Shown here: positions 1 through 8,978 of the stretch, one piece after another
Numbering within the stretch: position 1 is the first letter of the stretch
Layout of the letters: each line of letters begins with the position of its first letter
Origin: Crocinitomix sp.
Lineage (GTDB): Bacteria; Bacteroidota; Bacteroidia; Flavobacteriales_D; Crocinitomicaceae
DNA: 64,000 nt
Reading direction: 5' to 3'
Assembly: GCA_013138735.1 (NCBI GenBank)
Contig: WTCE01000041.1
Span: 1 to 64,000 of the forward strand
Program-made: the position numbers and the translations under genes
Notes under the pieces: model-generated
Database searches by the model: none
Seen by the model: only the letters and a program-made list of their open reading frames with translations
What the model was told of the DNA's origin: nothing

Positions 1-3
1 TGG

Positions 4-97
4 CTCAAGAACCCCGAAGAAGATAAGGTCTGATACTCAGCTTAAGTCGTTAGCTTGGCTGTCGAACTAGTTCACCTTGTCTTCTCTGGTTCTTCAG
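4..97. repeat. Imperfect long inverted repeat, function unknown
   Basis: Bases 7-13 plus 18-29 can pair with 74-85 plus 88-94, giving a long stem with one internal mismatch and a small interior loop; weak pairing continues outward to 4 and 97. The 44-base loop contains two further small hairpins: CTGA-TAC-TCAG at 30-40 and the palindrome GAACTAGTTC at 64-73. It could be part of a structured RNA or the end of an element that begins left of the window. No T-run follows, so it is not a simple terminator. Confidence 0.4.
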
Positions 98-374
98 TAT
101 TCTAATAAAATTAAATGATAAATATATACGGGTCAAGTTATTAACAAAATAATCGAGTTATGAGTCTCCCCCTAGAACCCCCTCCTTATAACATCAATAA
201 ATCATCTTAATTTTATGAATTGCTAATCTAATGGCCTGTCGAAGGGTGCAATTATCAATACGATTTGATGCGGGGTTTTAATGATTTAATATTTTATATT
301 CGAGATCTCTTTTTTTTTTAAATTAAAAGTCTTTTTTCTTTAATCTAACAGCAAAGCGGTCTAATATCTATCGC
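98..374. other. Intergenic stretch with no recognised feature
   Basis: This AT-rich stretch holds no convincing open reading frame. There is a short C-rich patch near 167-183 and a T-run at 310-319. It lies downstream of the minus-strand acyltransferase gene, but no clear hairpin ending in T-residues for that strand was found. Confidence 0.4.
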
Positions 375-1364
375 CTATTGTCCAATTTTCTTAGCCCATT
401 TATGACTCGGTTTTTCTACAAATCGATAAAGGATATAGGCAGATCCTACACTTATAGCAAAGCCCAAACTAATCACGATAAATTTTTGATAAGGTTCTTT
501 GTAACTATGGGATAAATAGTTAATAAAGGCCGCCCCAAGCATAGAGTGAAGGAGATAGAGTGAATAAGAAATTTTACCCAAAAATAAGGTCAGCTTGGTT
601 TTGAAGTTGGATAAATAGTGGATCAATAATAAACTAACAATTGCAATTCCTAAATCTACTGGACCAAGGTTAATATAGATGATTGGTGCTAACACAGCTG
701 CAACAATTCCAAATTCAAGTTTTGTAATCACTTCCTTACGCATTAATATATATATAATACCTACTAAAAAATAAGGACTCCAATGCGGAAAAAACGCATA
801 AGAAAGTGTAGCGAAACCTCCACCGATAAAAATGGCATAGAAAATTGAGCGATAGAATAATTTGCCCGTTAAAACTAAAGGGAAGAGTACCGAAAGTGCC
901 AAATAATATTGAAATTCAACCGCCAAGGTCCAAAAAACAGGATTCACCCAATTAGCATTCTCCACAAAAGGAATAAGGTAACCTAAGTGGAGTACAATTT
1001 CAGTAAAACTTGGTGTTAAATCCACCGCAACTGTTCCTGGAACATAATTTCTAGCAATCAAATAAATAATTCCAATAGCGACTGCAACTAAATAAGGTGG
1101 CTCAATTCTGATAAACCGTTTAAGGATAAAACTTTTCCATTTCTTTAGAGTATAAGCACTGTTAATCATGGATAAAGGGATCACTATCCCCGAAATGATG
1201 AAGAACAGTTGTACACCGCGATCACCAAATTCAAAAATTGAAAGCAATGTTTCATCCGTCACATAGTCTTGTGTAGTGACAATAAAATGGTAAAAACAAA
1301 CCGCCGTGGCAGCTAAGCCCCGTAAACTATTAATAATTAATATGTGGTCATTTTTTTTATCCAT
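375..1364 (-). CDS. Acyltransferase 3 family membrane protein (OafA/YrhL-like)
   Basis: This is an integral membrane O-acyltransferase of the acyltransferase 3 family, which moves acetyl or other acyl groups onto surface sugars. The N-terminus has the family LRGLAA motif (residues 14-19) followed by FYHF with the conserved His26, then an FFIISG segment near residues 54-59 and the FWTLAVEFQYYL block typical of the family. About ten hydrophobic segments cover the 329 residues, the usual length for a core domain without a C-terminal SGNH hydrolase. It is transcribed away from the polymer-related cluster that starts at 1781. A role in modifying a cell-surface glycan is inferred from family and neighbours; the substrate cannot be read from sequence. 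Confidence 0.88.
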   Translation of the reverse strand: MDKKNDHILIINSLRGLAATAVCFYHFIVTTQDYVTDETLLSIFEFGDRGVQLFFIISGIVIPLSMINSAYTLKKWKSFILKRFIRIEPPYLVAVAIGIIYLIARNYVPGTVAVDLTPSFTEIVLHLGYLIPFVENANWVNPVFWTLAVEFQYYLALSVLFPLVLTGKLFYRSIFYAIFIGGGFATLSYAFFPHWSPYFLVGIIYILMRKEVITKLEFGIVAAVLAPIIYINLGPVDLGIAIVSLLLIHYLSNFKTKLTLFLGKISYSLYLLHSMLGAAFINYLSHSYKEPYQKFIVISLGFAISVGSAYILYRFVEKPSHKWAKKIGQ

Positions 1365-1437
1365 TCCTTTCGTTCAGATTCAACTGAAGCGCATTTAATC
1401 GATTTGTTTGCGGGCTAAATATAGTTATTCGCGCGCA

Positions 1438-1529
1438 ACTGAAATTTGTATTTTTGTTAAGAATGAGCTTCGCAGTAATTTGTAATCCTGCGATTGCAAG
1501 GTCTATAAATGCAAAGTACAAATTTCAGT
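1438..1529. repeat. 13-bp inverted repeat in a 416-bp divergent intergenic region
   Basis: ACTGAAATTTGTA at 1438-1450 is exactly reverse-complementary to 1517-1529; allowing one G-T pair the stem extends inward to about 17 bp. The 66-bp interior is AT-rich. It sits between the divergent acyltransferase gene (starting at 1364) and the phosphatase-like gene (starting at 1781), so it could be a regulatory dyad or a small non-autonomous element. Apart from this the 1365-1780 region shows nothing recognisable. Confidence 0.45.
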
Positions 1530-1780
1530 AATTTGAAATAGTTAAAAATGTTATAGAAGAGAAAACTGAGCACACTTGAATATTCGTCACAGCATTTAAT
1601 CTAGCATGCGTTTTTGAACTTCAAAATTAATTTGAACTAGGACAATTACTGATAACAATCATATTTAATTCCTGCCTTTAATGCGACTCAATCACCCGTT
1701 TTTCGGCTTTTTTAACTACATTTACAAGTTGATGTTTCTTATTAAAAATATCGCCAAAAACCGCGCAAGATCTGATTGGA

Positions 1781-3184
1781 ATGAATAAAATTATACTTTA
1801 CGAATTAAATGAAGTGCCCATTCGAATAATCGAATATTATTGTAAAATGCGTCCTAATTCTTGGATTGCGAAAAACATTTCATCCTTAAAAAAGTTTGAA
1901 ACTTATTGCGAAAATGGAGGACATATTTCACCTTGGAATACTTGGCCAACATTGCATAGAGGCGTAACTAATCAGGAGCATTATATTTCAGATTTTAATC
2001 AAGATTTATCAAAAGTAGACGCGGAATTCCCACCAATTTGGCAAATTTTAGCTAAAAATGGTATTAAAACAGGTGTTTTTGGATCATTACATTCATATCC
2101 TCCACCTGAAACGCAAGGCCATTATAGTTTTTATGTGCCTGATGTTTTTGCTATTGGCAAAGAATGCTTTCCTAAAAACATAGAACTTTTTCAAGACATT
2201 AATTTAAAATTAAGTCGCAAATCTGCTCGAAATGTTGATTCAACAATCCCGTATAAGGACATGTTTAAACTGTTTGGTAAAATTGGCAGTTTAGGATTCA
2301 AAGCCGGAACAATGAAAGACATTGGCGCACATTTGATTCAAGAAAAAAGAACGCCTTGGAAAACCGTTAGACGTAGAACCTATCAAACCATTTTGAGTTT
2401 TGATGTCTTTTTCAAATTACTGAAAAAAGAAAAGCCTGCTTTTACCACCTTTTTCACCAATCACGTGGCTTCAAGTCAACACCGTTATTGGGCGGCCGTT
2501 TTTCCAACCGAATATAAGGATATGAAATACGGTCAAGACTGGATTTCGACCTATGAGAACGAGATTCTTTTTACAATGGGAAAAACGGATGAAATGTTGC
2601 AGAAACTAGCTTCATTTGTAGATAAAAATCAAGATTATAAATTGGTGATTACTTCTAGCATGGGCCAAGAGGCCGTTGAATCTGAACCAATTGAAACGCA
2701 ATTATATGTGACAGATCATGATTCCTTTTTTAAACTAATGGGTATTGCACCAAATGACTATGAGTTTTTGCCATCTATGTTACCACAATTCAATTACTCG
2801 GTAAAGGATGTTGCGGCTTTTAAGGCAAAAATTGATACAATGAAAATTAATACCAAACCCGTTCAATATCGGGAAATGGGCGAAGGAAGATTTTCGATTG
2901 ATTTAGGTCAGCAAAATTTAAAAACAGTGATGGTTGAATTGGATGGAACAGAAATACCTTTCGATCAATCAGGCTTAGAAAATGTGATCATTGAGGATAA
3001 GTCATCCGCAACTGCATATCACATTCCAGAAGGGCATTGTTATATCTATCATCCTTCTTATAATGCAAGTGAAATGAGTACGCATCAAGTTTCTACACGA
3101 GAATTAATGCCTACAATTTTGCAGAACTTCGCAGTTGATGTACCTTCGTATGCTCAAAGACCGAGCATAAATATTTTAAGCTAA
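1781..3184 (+). CDS. Alkaline-phosphatase-superfamily protein, likely polymer-related
   Basis: The 467-residue protein resembles the nucleotide pyrophosphatase/phosphodiesterase branch of the alkaline phosphatase superfamily. The PWNTWPTLHRG segment (51-61) matches the nucleophile region, with Thr54 the probable nucleophile, and TNHVASSQHRYW looks like a metal-site block. However, the usual SDHG metal motif reads SSMG at residues 292-295, so metal binding may be altered or lost. There is no signal peptide, suggesting a cytoplasmic location. It opens a tight plus-strand cluster (next gene 7 bp downstream) with CotH-like and O-antigen-ligase-like genes, pointing to synthesis or modification of an exported polymer. 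Substrate unknown. Confidence 0.7.
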   Translation: MNKIILYELNEVPIRIIEYYCKMRPNSWIAKNISSLKKFETYCENGGHISPWNTWPTLHRGVTNQEHYISDFNQDLSKVDAEFPPIWQILAKNGIKTGVFGSLHSYPPPETQGHYSFYVPDVFAIGKECFPKNIELFQDINLKLSRKSARNVDSTIPYKDMFKLFGKIGSLGFKAGTMKDIGAHLIQEKRTPWKTVRRRTYQTILSFDVFFKLLKKEKPAFTTFFTNHVASSQHRYWAAVFPTEYKDMKYGQDWISTYENEILFTMGKTDEMLQKLASFVDKNQDYKLVITSSMGQEAVESEPIETQLYVTDHDSFFKLMGIAPNDYEFLPSMLPQFNYSVKDVAAFKAKIDTMKINTKPVQYREMGEGRFSIDLGQQNLKTVMVELDGTEIPFDQSGLENVIIEDKSSATAYHIPEGHCYIYHPSYNASEMSTHQVSTRELMPTILQNFAVDVPSYAQRPSINILS

Positions 3185-3191
3185 TCAATTT

Positions 3192-3596
3192 ATGAGTACG
3201 ATTCAAGATTTTTTCACTGACCTGTTAAATGGTTTTGCCGTGGATCAAATTCCACTTTTTTTGTTTCAATTACTTTGTGCGGCGCTTGCGGCTCATATTT
3301 TACAACTCATTGTCAATAAAAAACTTGGAGAAAAACTCTTAGAATACAGCGCTTTAATAGCTGTCTCGGCGGCTTTAATGGCTTCTTTGGTGAAAATGAC
3401 AGAACCGCTTGCTATTTTAGGTGCGGCCGTTTTATTACTGCTTTTACGCGGAAAAGAAAAAGGAAAATTAGAAACCATTGCAATGGTAATGGTCGTGCTA
3501 ATAGGTATTGGATGTGGCGTTGGAAGTGTGGTGCAAACAGGTATTGGTTGCATAGTATTATTCGGTGTAGTTTTGTTTACCCCACTCAAAAAATAA
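3192..3596 (+). CDS. Small DUF4956-like membrane protein
   Basis: A 134-residue protein with about four hydrophobic segments. Its middle (near residues 74-115: a short positively charged RGKEKGK loop followed by a Gly-rich hydrophobic helix) resembles the pattern of DUF4956 proteins, which are commonly encoded next to CotH or VTC-domain polyphosphate-polymerase-like proteins. The match is only by pattern and the protein is shorter than typical DUF4956 members. It lies between the phosphatase-like and CotH-like genes with gaps of 7 and 12 bp, so it is almost certainly co-transcribed. A role as membrane partner of the CotH protein is inference. Confidence 0.6.
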   Translation: MSTIQDFFTDLLNGFAVDQIPLFLFQLLCAALAAHILQLIVNKKLGEKLLEYSALIAVSAALMASLVKMTEPLAILGAAVLLLLLRGKEKGKLETIAMVMVVLIGIGCGVGSVVQTGIGCIVLFGVVLFTPLKK

Positions 3597-3608
3597 GTTA
3601 GTTCTGCA

Positions 3609-5258
3609 ATGTTAAAGAAACTAGGCATAGATTCACTCTTGCTGTTCTTCGTCTTGAGCATTGCTTTTTTATGGCTGGCTTTTCCTAGTATTCAAGAATC
3701 AATTTTTGGACAAACGAAAAACACAATTTCTAGTCTTTCTGTTGATGATCAGGTTAAATTTCCTGAGCAAGGAGGTTATGAAAAAGGAGAGATTCGTTTG
3801 AATAATGATAATTTGACCTTACTATACTCTCGAAACGGCGGTGACGATTTTGTTGTGGCGGATGATGGTCTTATAAATATCAACGACTTCAGCAATGAGG
3901 CCATTATTTATAAAAGTACGTCTATTCGTTGGCGACATCCAAAAGGAGGATTTCCAGAATTGAAGAATATTATTGTAAAGGTTCGGGATGAGGACAAGAA
4001 GACGGAATCAAAGCCTAAGGTGTTAACTTATTTTAAAAGAGGGATTTGTGATTATAATTCACTCGTCAATATTACGATTAGCGAGGATGATTTATTCGAT
4101 TGGGAGAAAGGATTAATGATCTACGGGGAAGAGTCGTCACATGATGAAGGTTTTCAAAAGGATTGGTGGTACCGAACTGCCAATTTTGCGAGTAGAGGAT
4201 CTGAGTGGGGCAGAGCTGTTACCGTGCAATTTTTTCAGGATTCTCAGAATGATAAATTGAATTTTGAATATAATTGCGAAATGAAAATCAGTGGCAATGC
4301 TACGCGTTATTTCCCTCAAAAATCTCTCAAATTTAAAATCTTGGATGAGCAAGGAAAGCCCACAAAAGTACCTCTGTTTGATTCAGATCCAACACATAAA
4401 TCTGAGCAAGCTACAAGTTTCCTTCTGCGTCAAGGTGGAAATGATAATAGCCGCACTTTGTTTGCCGATTTACTAATGCACCGCTTGGCAAGTGGTTCAG
4501 AGGTTGCTATATTAAAAGGAGTTTCTCGTTCAGTATTTATAAATGGAAATTATTGGGGAGAATATAACGTCCGTCAGCGTATTGACCCTTTAATGATTGC
4601 GGAATTAGAGGGTGTAAAAGAAAAGAACGTAACAATTCTATACTGCGAAGTTTATGGAGATCGTTCAATTTTGAAGGCTGGATCCAAAAAACAAAAGATT
4701 CGTTTTGATTCTTTGATCCAAAGTTTGCCTGAAAAAATAATTGATAAGTCCGATTATGAACTTGTGAAAGATCAAATTAGCATTAAATCTTTCATTGATT
4801 ATATCATTTTTGAGACTTATTTTGCGAACCAAGATTGGTTGCACAATAACACCACTTGGTATAAAGCGGCTGATAAAAAATGGAAATGGATTTTAAATGA
4901 TTTGGATTATAGCTTGGCTTATCCAGGGACAGGTAATGTGAATGCGAACTTGTTTGATAAATTACTCACAAAGAATTCAATTACAAGTCAGTTGTTTTCT
5001 AGTCTGATAGCCTATCCAAAATTTAATGAGCGGTTTAAAAATAGAGTAACGGAAATATTAGCAGATGAATTGGCTGCAAAAACGATAAGCACAAGGTGTG
5101 CAAGTGTGAAAAGAAATTATTCAGAAGGTATCGATCGTCAAATAAGAAGATGGCGATTTATCGATTCAATTGAACAATGGGAAAAAGATTGTGCTGAAAA
5201 TGAGACTTTTTTGCTTGAACGCCGTACAATCTATCAAAAACAGGTTCAAGCACTCTAA
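3609..5258 (+). CDS. CotH-like kinase family protein
   Basis: This 549-residue protein belongs to the CotH family, atypical protein kinases known from spore-coat phosphorylation in Bacillus and widespread in exported-polymer loci. One N-terminal hydrophobic segment (about residues 10-27) suggests membrane anchoring with the bulk outside the cytoplasm. Family features include a LLRQGGNDNSRTLFADLLMH-type block, the VFINGNYWGEYNVRQ segment near 308-322, and the acidic metal-binding motif DLD at residues 431-433. The stop codon overlaps the next start (TAATG), implying translational coupling to the O-antigen-ligase-like gene. Target of phosphorylation is unknown. Confidence 0.8.
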   Translation: MLKKLGIDSLLLFFVLSIAFLWLAFPSIQESIFGQTKNTISSLSVDDQVKFPEQGGYEKGEIRLNNDNLTLLYSRNGGDDFVVADDGLININDFSNEAIIYKSTSIRWRHPKGGFPELKNIIVKVRDEDKKTESKPKVLTYFKRGICDYNSLVNITISEDDLFDWEKGLMIYGEESSHDEGFQKDWWYRTANFASRGSEWGRAVTVQFFQDSQNDKLNFEYNCEMKISGNATRYFPQKSLKFKILDEQGKPTKVPLFDSDPTHKSEQATSFLLRQGGNDNSRTLFADLLMHRLASGSEVAILKGVSRSVFINGNYWGEYNVRQRIDPLMIAELEGVKEKNVTILYCEVYGDRSILKAGSKKQKIRFDSLIQSLPEKIIDKSDYELVKDQISIKSFIDYIIFETYFANQDWLHNNTTWYKAADKKWKWILNDLDYSLAYPGTGNVNANLFDKLLTKNSITSQLFSSLIAYPKFNERFKNRVTEILADELAAKTISTRCASVKRNYSEGIDRQIRRWRFIDSIEQWEKDCAENETFLLERRTIYQKQVQAL

Positions 5259-6589
5259 TGATAACCGCGTACAAACAGCATTCACAGTTTATATTGATTC
5301 TAGCAATCATGTATATCTTGGGTGTTTGGGGGGGTCCATTAATCTTTCCTGTTTACCCCGCTTTTCTCTTCCTTTATGGGCTTCGTGGCCGTTATTTTGA
5401 AATGTTTATCATTGCCATTTGGACATTGATGTTAGCAGATTATGTCCCCGTTGAAAATGCGACTTATGACGATTTAAAATGGATAAAAACCTTGAAGCCA
5501 TTAGTGCCTTTGACCATGTTCTTCTTTTTTCTGAGGGATCGCGAAAGCTTTAAACCTTATCCCAAACTGTTTATTTACTTCATTCCTTTCGTACTTATTG
5601 TAACAATTGGTTTAACAGATTCCATTAACCTGCAAGTTGGTTTTCAAAAAACACTCTCCTTTGTTCTAATGTACCTCTGCGTTCCTATGTTTGTTGTGAT
5701 ATTGCACCGTAGAGACCAACATAATTTTTGGAAAGCCGTGTTTACCTTCATCATTGGAATGTTAACTATTGGCTTGATATTGCGCTTTGTGGCACCTGAT
5801 ATTGCCATGAAAGTTGGGCGTTTTAAAGGTGTGCTTGGAAACCCTAATGGACTAGGTGTATTTTTGAATTTAACCTTCATTCTGTGGGTTTTAGTTCGGC
5901 GGTTTAATTTGACAACCTTCACCAAAAAAGAGAATTTATACATTGTTTTCGTAATTCTACTTTCCCTTATTTGGACAGGTTCTCGGAACGGAATGATGAG
6001 TATGTTCCTCTTTTATGTGATGTACAAAATGATTCAAATTAACTGGTTTTTTGCACTCGTTTTATTGGCCGGGATTTTAGCGTTTAATGACCAAATATTT
6101 ATTGTTTTTGTTGTCTTAGTAGAGTTTTTTGGCTTGGAAGGATTTTTCAGAATTGATTCGATCGAGGAGGGATCAGGGCGTTCAATCGCTTGGGCATTTG
6201 CCTGGCTAGAGTTGCAAGACTATTTCTTTGTAGGTGGTGGCTTTGGACATGATGAACATGTCATGCGTCCGAATTATAAAATGCTCTCCATGCAAGGGCA
6301 CTCAGGCGGTGTGCATAATTCCTATTTGTCTATGTGGATGGATGCTGGAATCTTAGGGCTTTCGGCATACTTCATAGGAATCCTTGCTATTATTGGTAAA
6401 ACAATGAAAAACAACTATATTATCATTGCTTTTATCACATCAATTGCATTTAATATTTATTTTGAATCGTGGTTAGTGGCTTCTTTGAATCCGTTTACCA
6501 TTATTTATTTAACAATTCTGACCATATTTATAGCTAACTTGAGTGGGGATGACTACGTACAAGAAGAAATCAGTATAGAGGATGAGTAG
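5258..6589 (+). CDS. O-antigen ligase/polymerase-like membrane protein
   Basis: A polytopic membrane protein of 443 residues with about eleven hydrophobic segments, of the O-antigen ligase/Wzy-type family that joins or polymerises lipid-linked glycans. The pattern LGNPNGLG, a WTGSRNGMM segment, and the large-loop motif GHSGGVHNSYLSMWMDAGILGL near the C-terminus are typical of the family, including the conserved His in HNSYL. It starts on the last base of the upstream CotH gene and overlaps the next CotH-like gene by 8 bp. This strongly suggests the cluster builds or attaches a surface glycan; which glycan cannot be told. Confidence 0.8.
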   Translation: MITAYKQHSQFILILAIMYILGVWGGPLIFPVYPAFLFLYGLRGRYFEMFIIAIWTLMLADYVPVENATYDDLKWIKTLKPLVPLTMFFFFLRDRESFKPYPKLFIYFIPFVLIVTIGLTDSINLQVGFQKTLSFVLMYLCVPMFVVILHRRDQHNFWKAVFTFIIGMLTIGLILRFVAPDIAMKVGRFKGVLGNPNGLGVFLNLTFILWVLVRRFNLTTFTKKENLYIVFVILLSLIWTGSRNGMMSMFLFYVMYKMIQINWFFALVLLAGILAFNDQIFIVFVVLVEFFGLEGFFRIDSIEEGSGRSIAWAFAWLELQDYFFVGGGFGHDEHVMRPNYKMLSMQGHSGGVHNSYLSMWMDAGILGLSAYFIGILAIIGKTMKNNYIIIAFITSIAFNIYFESWLVASLNPFTIIYLTILTIFIANLSGDDYVQEEISIEDE

Positions 6590-8978
6590 AAAAATCAATA
6601 AAGGACGTTTATTTCGCAATGTGATTTTGATTGCATTGGTTATTGGTGCGGCTGGTTTGTACTTGTCCAATAAGTATGTCAAAACAAAGGGGTTCGATAA
6701 TATTGGTGATTTTGTGTCCAACTATCAAACCAATAAAAAGCTATCAGACGGTGTTGAAGCAGAGGCAATTCAATTGCTTCTTTCAGATGGAGATTATCAA
6801 TTTTTAAAAGATAAACGCCAAAAAAGTTTAGACCGTGGAATACAAGTCAATAGAGGCGATAATTATGTGAATTGCAAATTGCTGTATAAAGGTGATACAA
6901 TCAAGGGCGAAATGCGCTTAAAAGGTCACATGACTGATCATTTGGAAGGAGAAAAATGGTCTTTTCGGGTGAAAACCGAGGATGAGGTGATGGGCATGTA
7001 TCGCTTTTCATTGCAAAATCCGGCCACAAGAAATTACGCTTACGAATGGATTTATCATGAATTATTAGAAAATGAGGAGGTGATCCATCTTAAATATGAT
7101 TTTATCAAGCTTAAATTAAACGATCAAGATTTGGGAATTTATGCCATTGAAGAACATTTTGGGCAACATATTTTACGTAACAATGATCGCCCGCCAGGTG
7201 CCATTTTACGTTGGAATCCAGAACTGTATTGGGAGCACCGTTTGGATGAATTAGATGGTGTTTATATAGATGAAGGGTATTCAAATTACAGCGCATCTTT
7301 TCCGGAGGCTTATGATCAAGGTGTGGTTGAGAAGGATCCTAAACTAGTTGAAACGTATCAAAAAGGAGCACTTTTATTAGAGCAATTTAGACGAGGGTTC
7401 AAAACAACTTCTGAAGTTTTTGATGTCGAGAAAATGGCTCGCTTTCATGCGGTAATTGATTTAGTAGGCGGATATCATTCTTTAGATTGGAGTGATGTGA
7501 AGTTTTATTATAATAGCGAAACAGGGAAAATTGAACCTGTAGGATATGAAAGTTTTTCAGTGAGAAAAACCGTAAAAATTGCAGGACAACGAACACCAGA
7601 AGATTATGCAACGGTTGGATTTAATTATCATGATCGTTTATTTGCTGATCCTGAATTTTTCAAAGTCTATATTCAGAGTTTGCAACGCATTTGTGATGAG
7701 GCCTATTTTAAAACATTTACAGATAAAATAGAGGAGGAGCTGAATAATAAACGCGGGGTGCTGGCGGCTGAATTTGCCTATATTAAGTTTTCCTTCCAAC
7801 CTTATTATGATAATATTGAATTGATTCGAAAGAATTTAGAATTGCCAAAACCTTTTCATGCATTTCTAGAGGCATCAACTGACTCTACAGTAACAATTAC
7901 TGTTTCACCAGTGAGTGATTATCCAATTGAAATATTGTCTTTGGTAGTGAACGAGAAGAGAACTTATAATCTTGATTCTGCATTTGTTTTACCACCGAAA
8001 GCTAGAAATACATACGCGCATTATTTTAAGGTTGAATTTAAGCATGATGGTAAAAAGTTGAAGAATTTAAAAGTTGGTGCTAAAATTCCAGGCGGAGACA
8101 CTTTTTTTGAGATCCCAGTTACTGATTTGCCAATGTCTACAGGTTATGAAATGCAAGAAATTAATCCATTGGATAGTAGGATGGATAGTATCCTAACTTG
8201 GGTAAATGATTCTATTGCTTTTTTATCAGACAGTCACACACTACTTTCGGGTATTGTTGAAATTCCATTAAATAAAACCTTGATTGTTAATGCAGGTCAA
8301 TCCATAGATTTTGAAAATGAAGGAAGATTTATCGTAAAAGGAGAATTAAAATTTTTAGGAAGTGATTTGAATGAAGTGATGGTGAGTGCATCCGCCTTAG
8401 TACAGGATAGACCTTGTTTGACTTTTTTAGGTGGAAGTTTGGTGGCGGTACATACGCAATTCTCCAATATTCAAAACAATTTGATTGAGATGGAAAATGG
8501 AAATTTATCTTTTCAAAAATGTGTAATAGCGGACTCCGAACGAAATTTGATCCAAGCACAGAAATCAACGCTAACTTTTGTGAATTGTTCAAGCGGAACT
8601 ATGAGCTCATTGGGCATCTTTAATCAATGTATAGTTAAAATAAAATCCTTTACAGCAAAAGTGGGGCGTACATTTATAGAAGCTTCAGGTTCAGATATTG
8701 AAATGCATCAATCTAAAATTTCAGGATATGATTTCGTTTCGGATTTGGATTTTTCATCCGATTTTAGTTCATGGGGCTCAGTTTTTGAGAATAACGAAAT
8801 GATAAGTGGATTGAATAATGTTTCCACATTCAAAACTTATGGGAGCACTATAGTTTCGGGTAGTGCCGGAGTTTATATTTACGATACAGAGAGACCTGAC
8901 GGTGCGGAATCCAGTTATTTGTTTTATAAAACGCCCACTGATAAATTAACGAATGAAGTTTTACGATCAAACGGTTAA
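6582..8978 (+). CDS. CotH-like protein with C-terminal beta-helix-like region
   Basis: A 798-residue protein with one N-terminal membrane segment (about residues 10-27). Residues roughly 60-410 resemble CotH-type kinases (segments such as GEMRLKGHMTDHLEG, LNDQDLGIYAIEEHF and the FYYNSETGKIEPVGYESF region). The acidic metal-binding motif at the last position is not the usual D-x-D, so kinase activity is doubtful. From about residue 590 the sequence becomes repetitive beta-strand-like, with phrases such as NNLIEMENGNLSFQKCVI recurring in pattern, consistent with a right-handed parallel beta-helix. It overlaps the upstream gene by 8 bp and abuts the next gene (TAAATG). Probably an extracytoplasmic carbohydrate-acting or structural partner of the first CotH protein. 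Confidence 0.65.
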   Translation: MSRKINKGRLFRNVILIALVIGAAGLYLSNKYVKTKGFDNIGDFVSNYQTNKKLSDGVEAEAIQLLLSDGDYQFLKDKRQKSLDRGIQVNRGDNYVNCKLLYKGDTIKGEMRLKGHMTDHLEGEKWSFRVKTEDEVMGMYRFSLQNPATRNYAYEWIYHELLENEEVIHLKYDFIKLKLNDQDLGIYAIEEHFGQHILRNNDRPPGAILRWNPELYWEHRLDELDGVYIDEGYSNYSASFPEAYDQGVVEKDPKLVETYQKGALLLEQFRRGFKTTSEVFDVEKMARFHAVIDLVGGYHSLDWSDVKFYYNSETGKIEPVGYESFSVRKTVKIAGQRTPEDYATVGFNYHDRLFADPEFFKVYIQSLQRICDEAYFKTFTDKIEEELNNKRGVLAAEFAYIKFSFQPYYDNIELIRKNLELPKPFHAFLEASTDSTVTITVSPVSDYPIEILSLVVNEKRTYNLDSAFVLPPKARNTYAHYFKVEFKHDGKKLKNLKVGAKIPGGDTFFEIPVTDLPMSTGYEMQEINPLDSRMDSILTWVNDSIAFLSDSHTLLSGIVEIPLNKTLIVNAGQSIDFENEGRFIVKGELKFLGSDLNEVMVSASALVQDRPCLTFLGGSLVAVHTQFSNIQNNLIEMENGNLSFQKCVIADSERNLIQAQKSTLTFVNCSSGTMSSLGIFNQCIVKIKSFTAKVGRTFIEASGSDIEMHQSKISGYDFVSDLDFSSDFSSWGSVFENNEMISGLNNVSTFKTYGSTIVSGSAGVYIYDTERPDGAESSYLFYKTPTDKLTNEVLRSNG

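Noticed and set aside
1-374. Insertion sequence end or attC-like site
   Set aside because: No transposase or integrase frame nearby and the conserved attC core triplets are not present.
3293-3661. Minus-strand 122-residue frame opposite the DUF4956-like gene
   Set aside because: It is antisense to a better-supported gene inside a tight plus-strand operon and has no family likeness.
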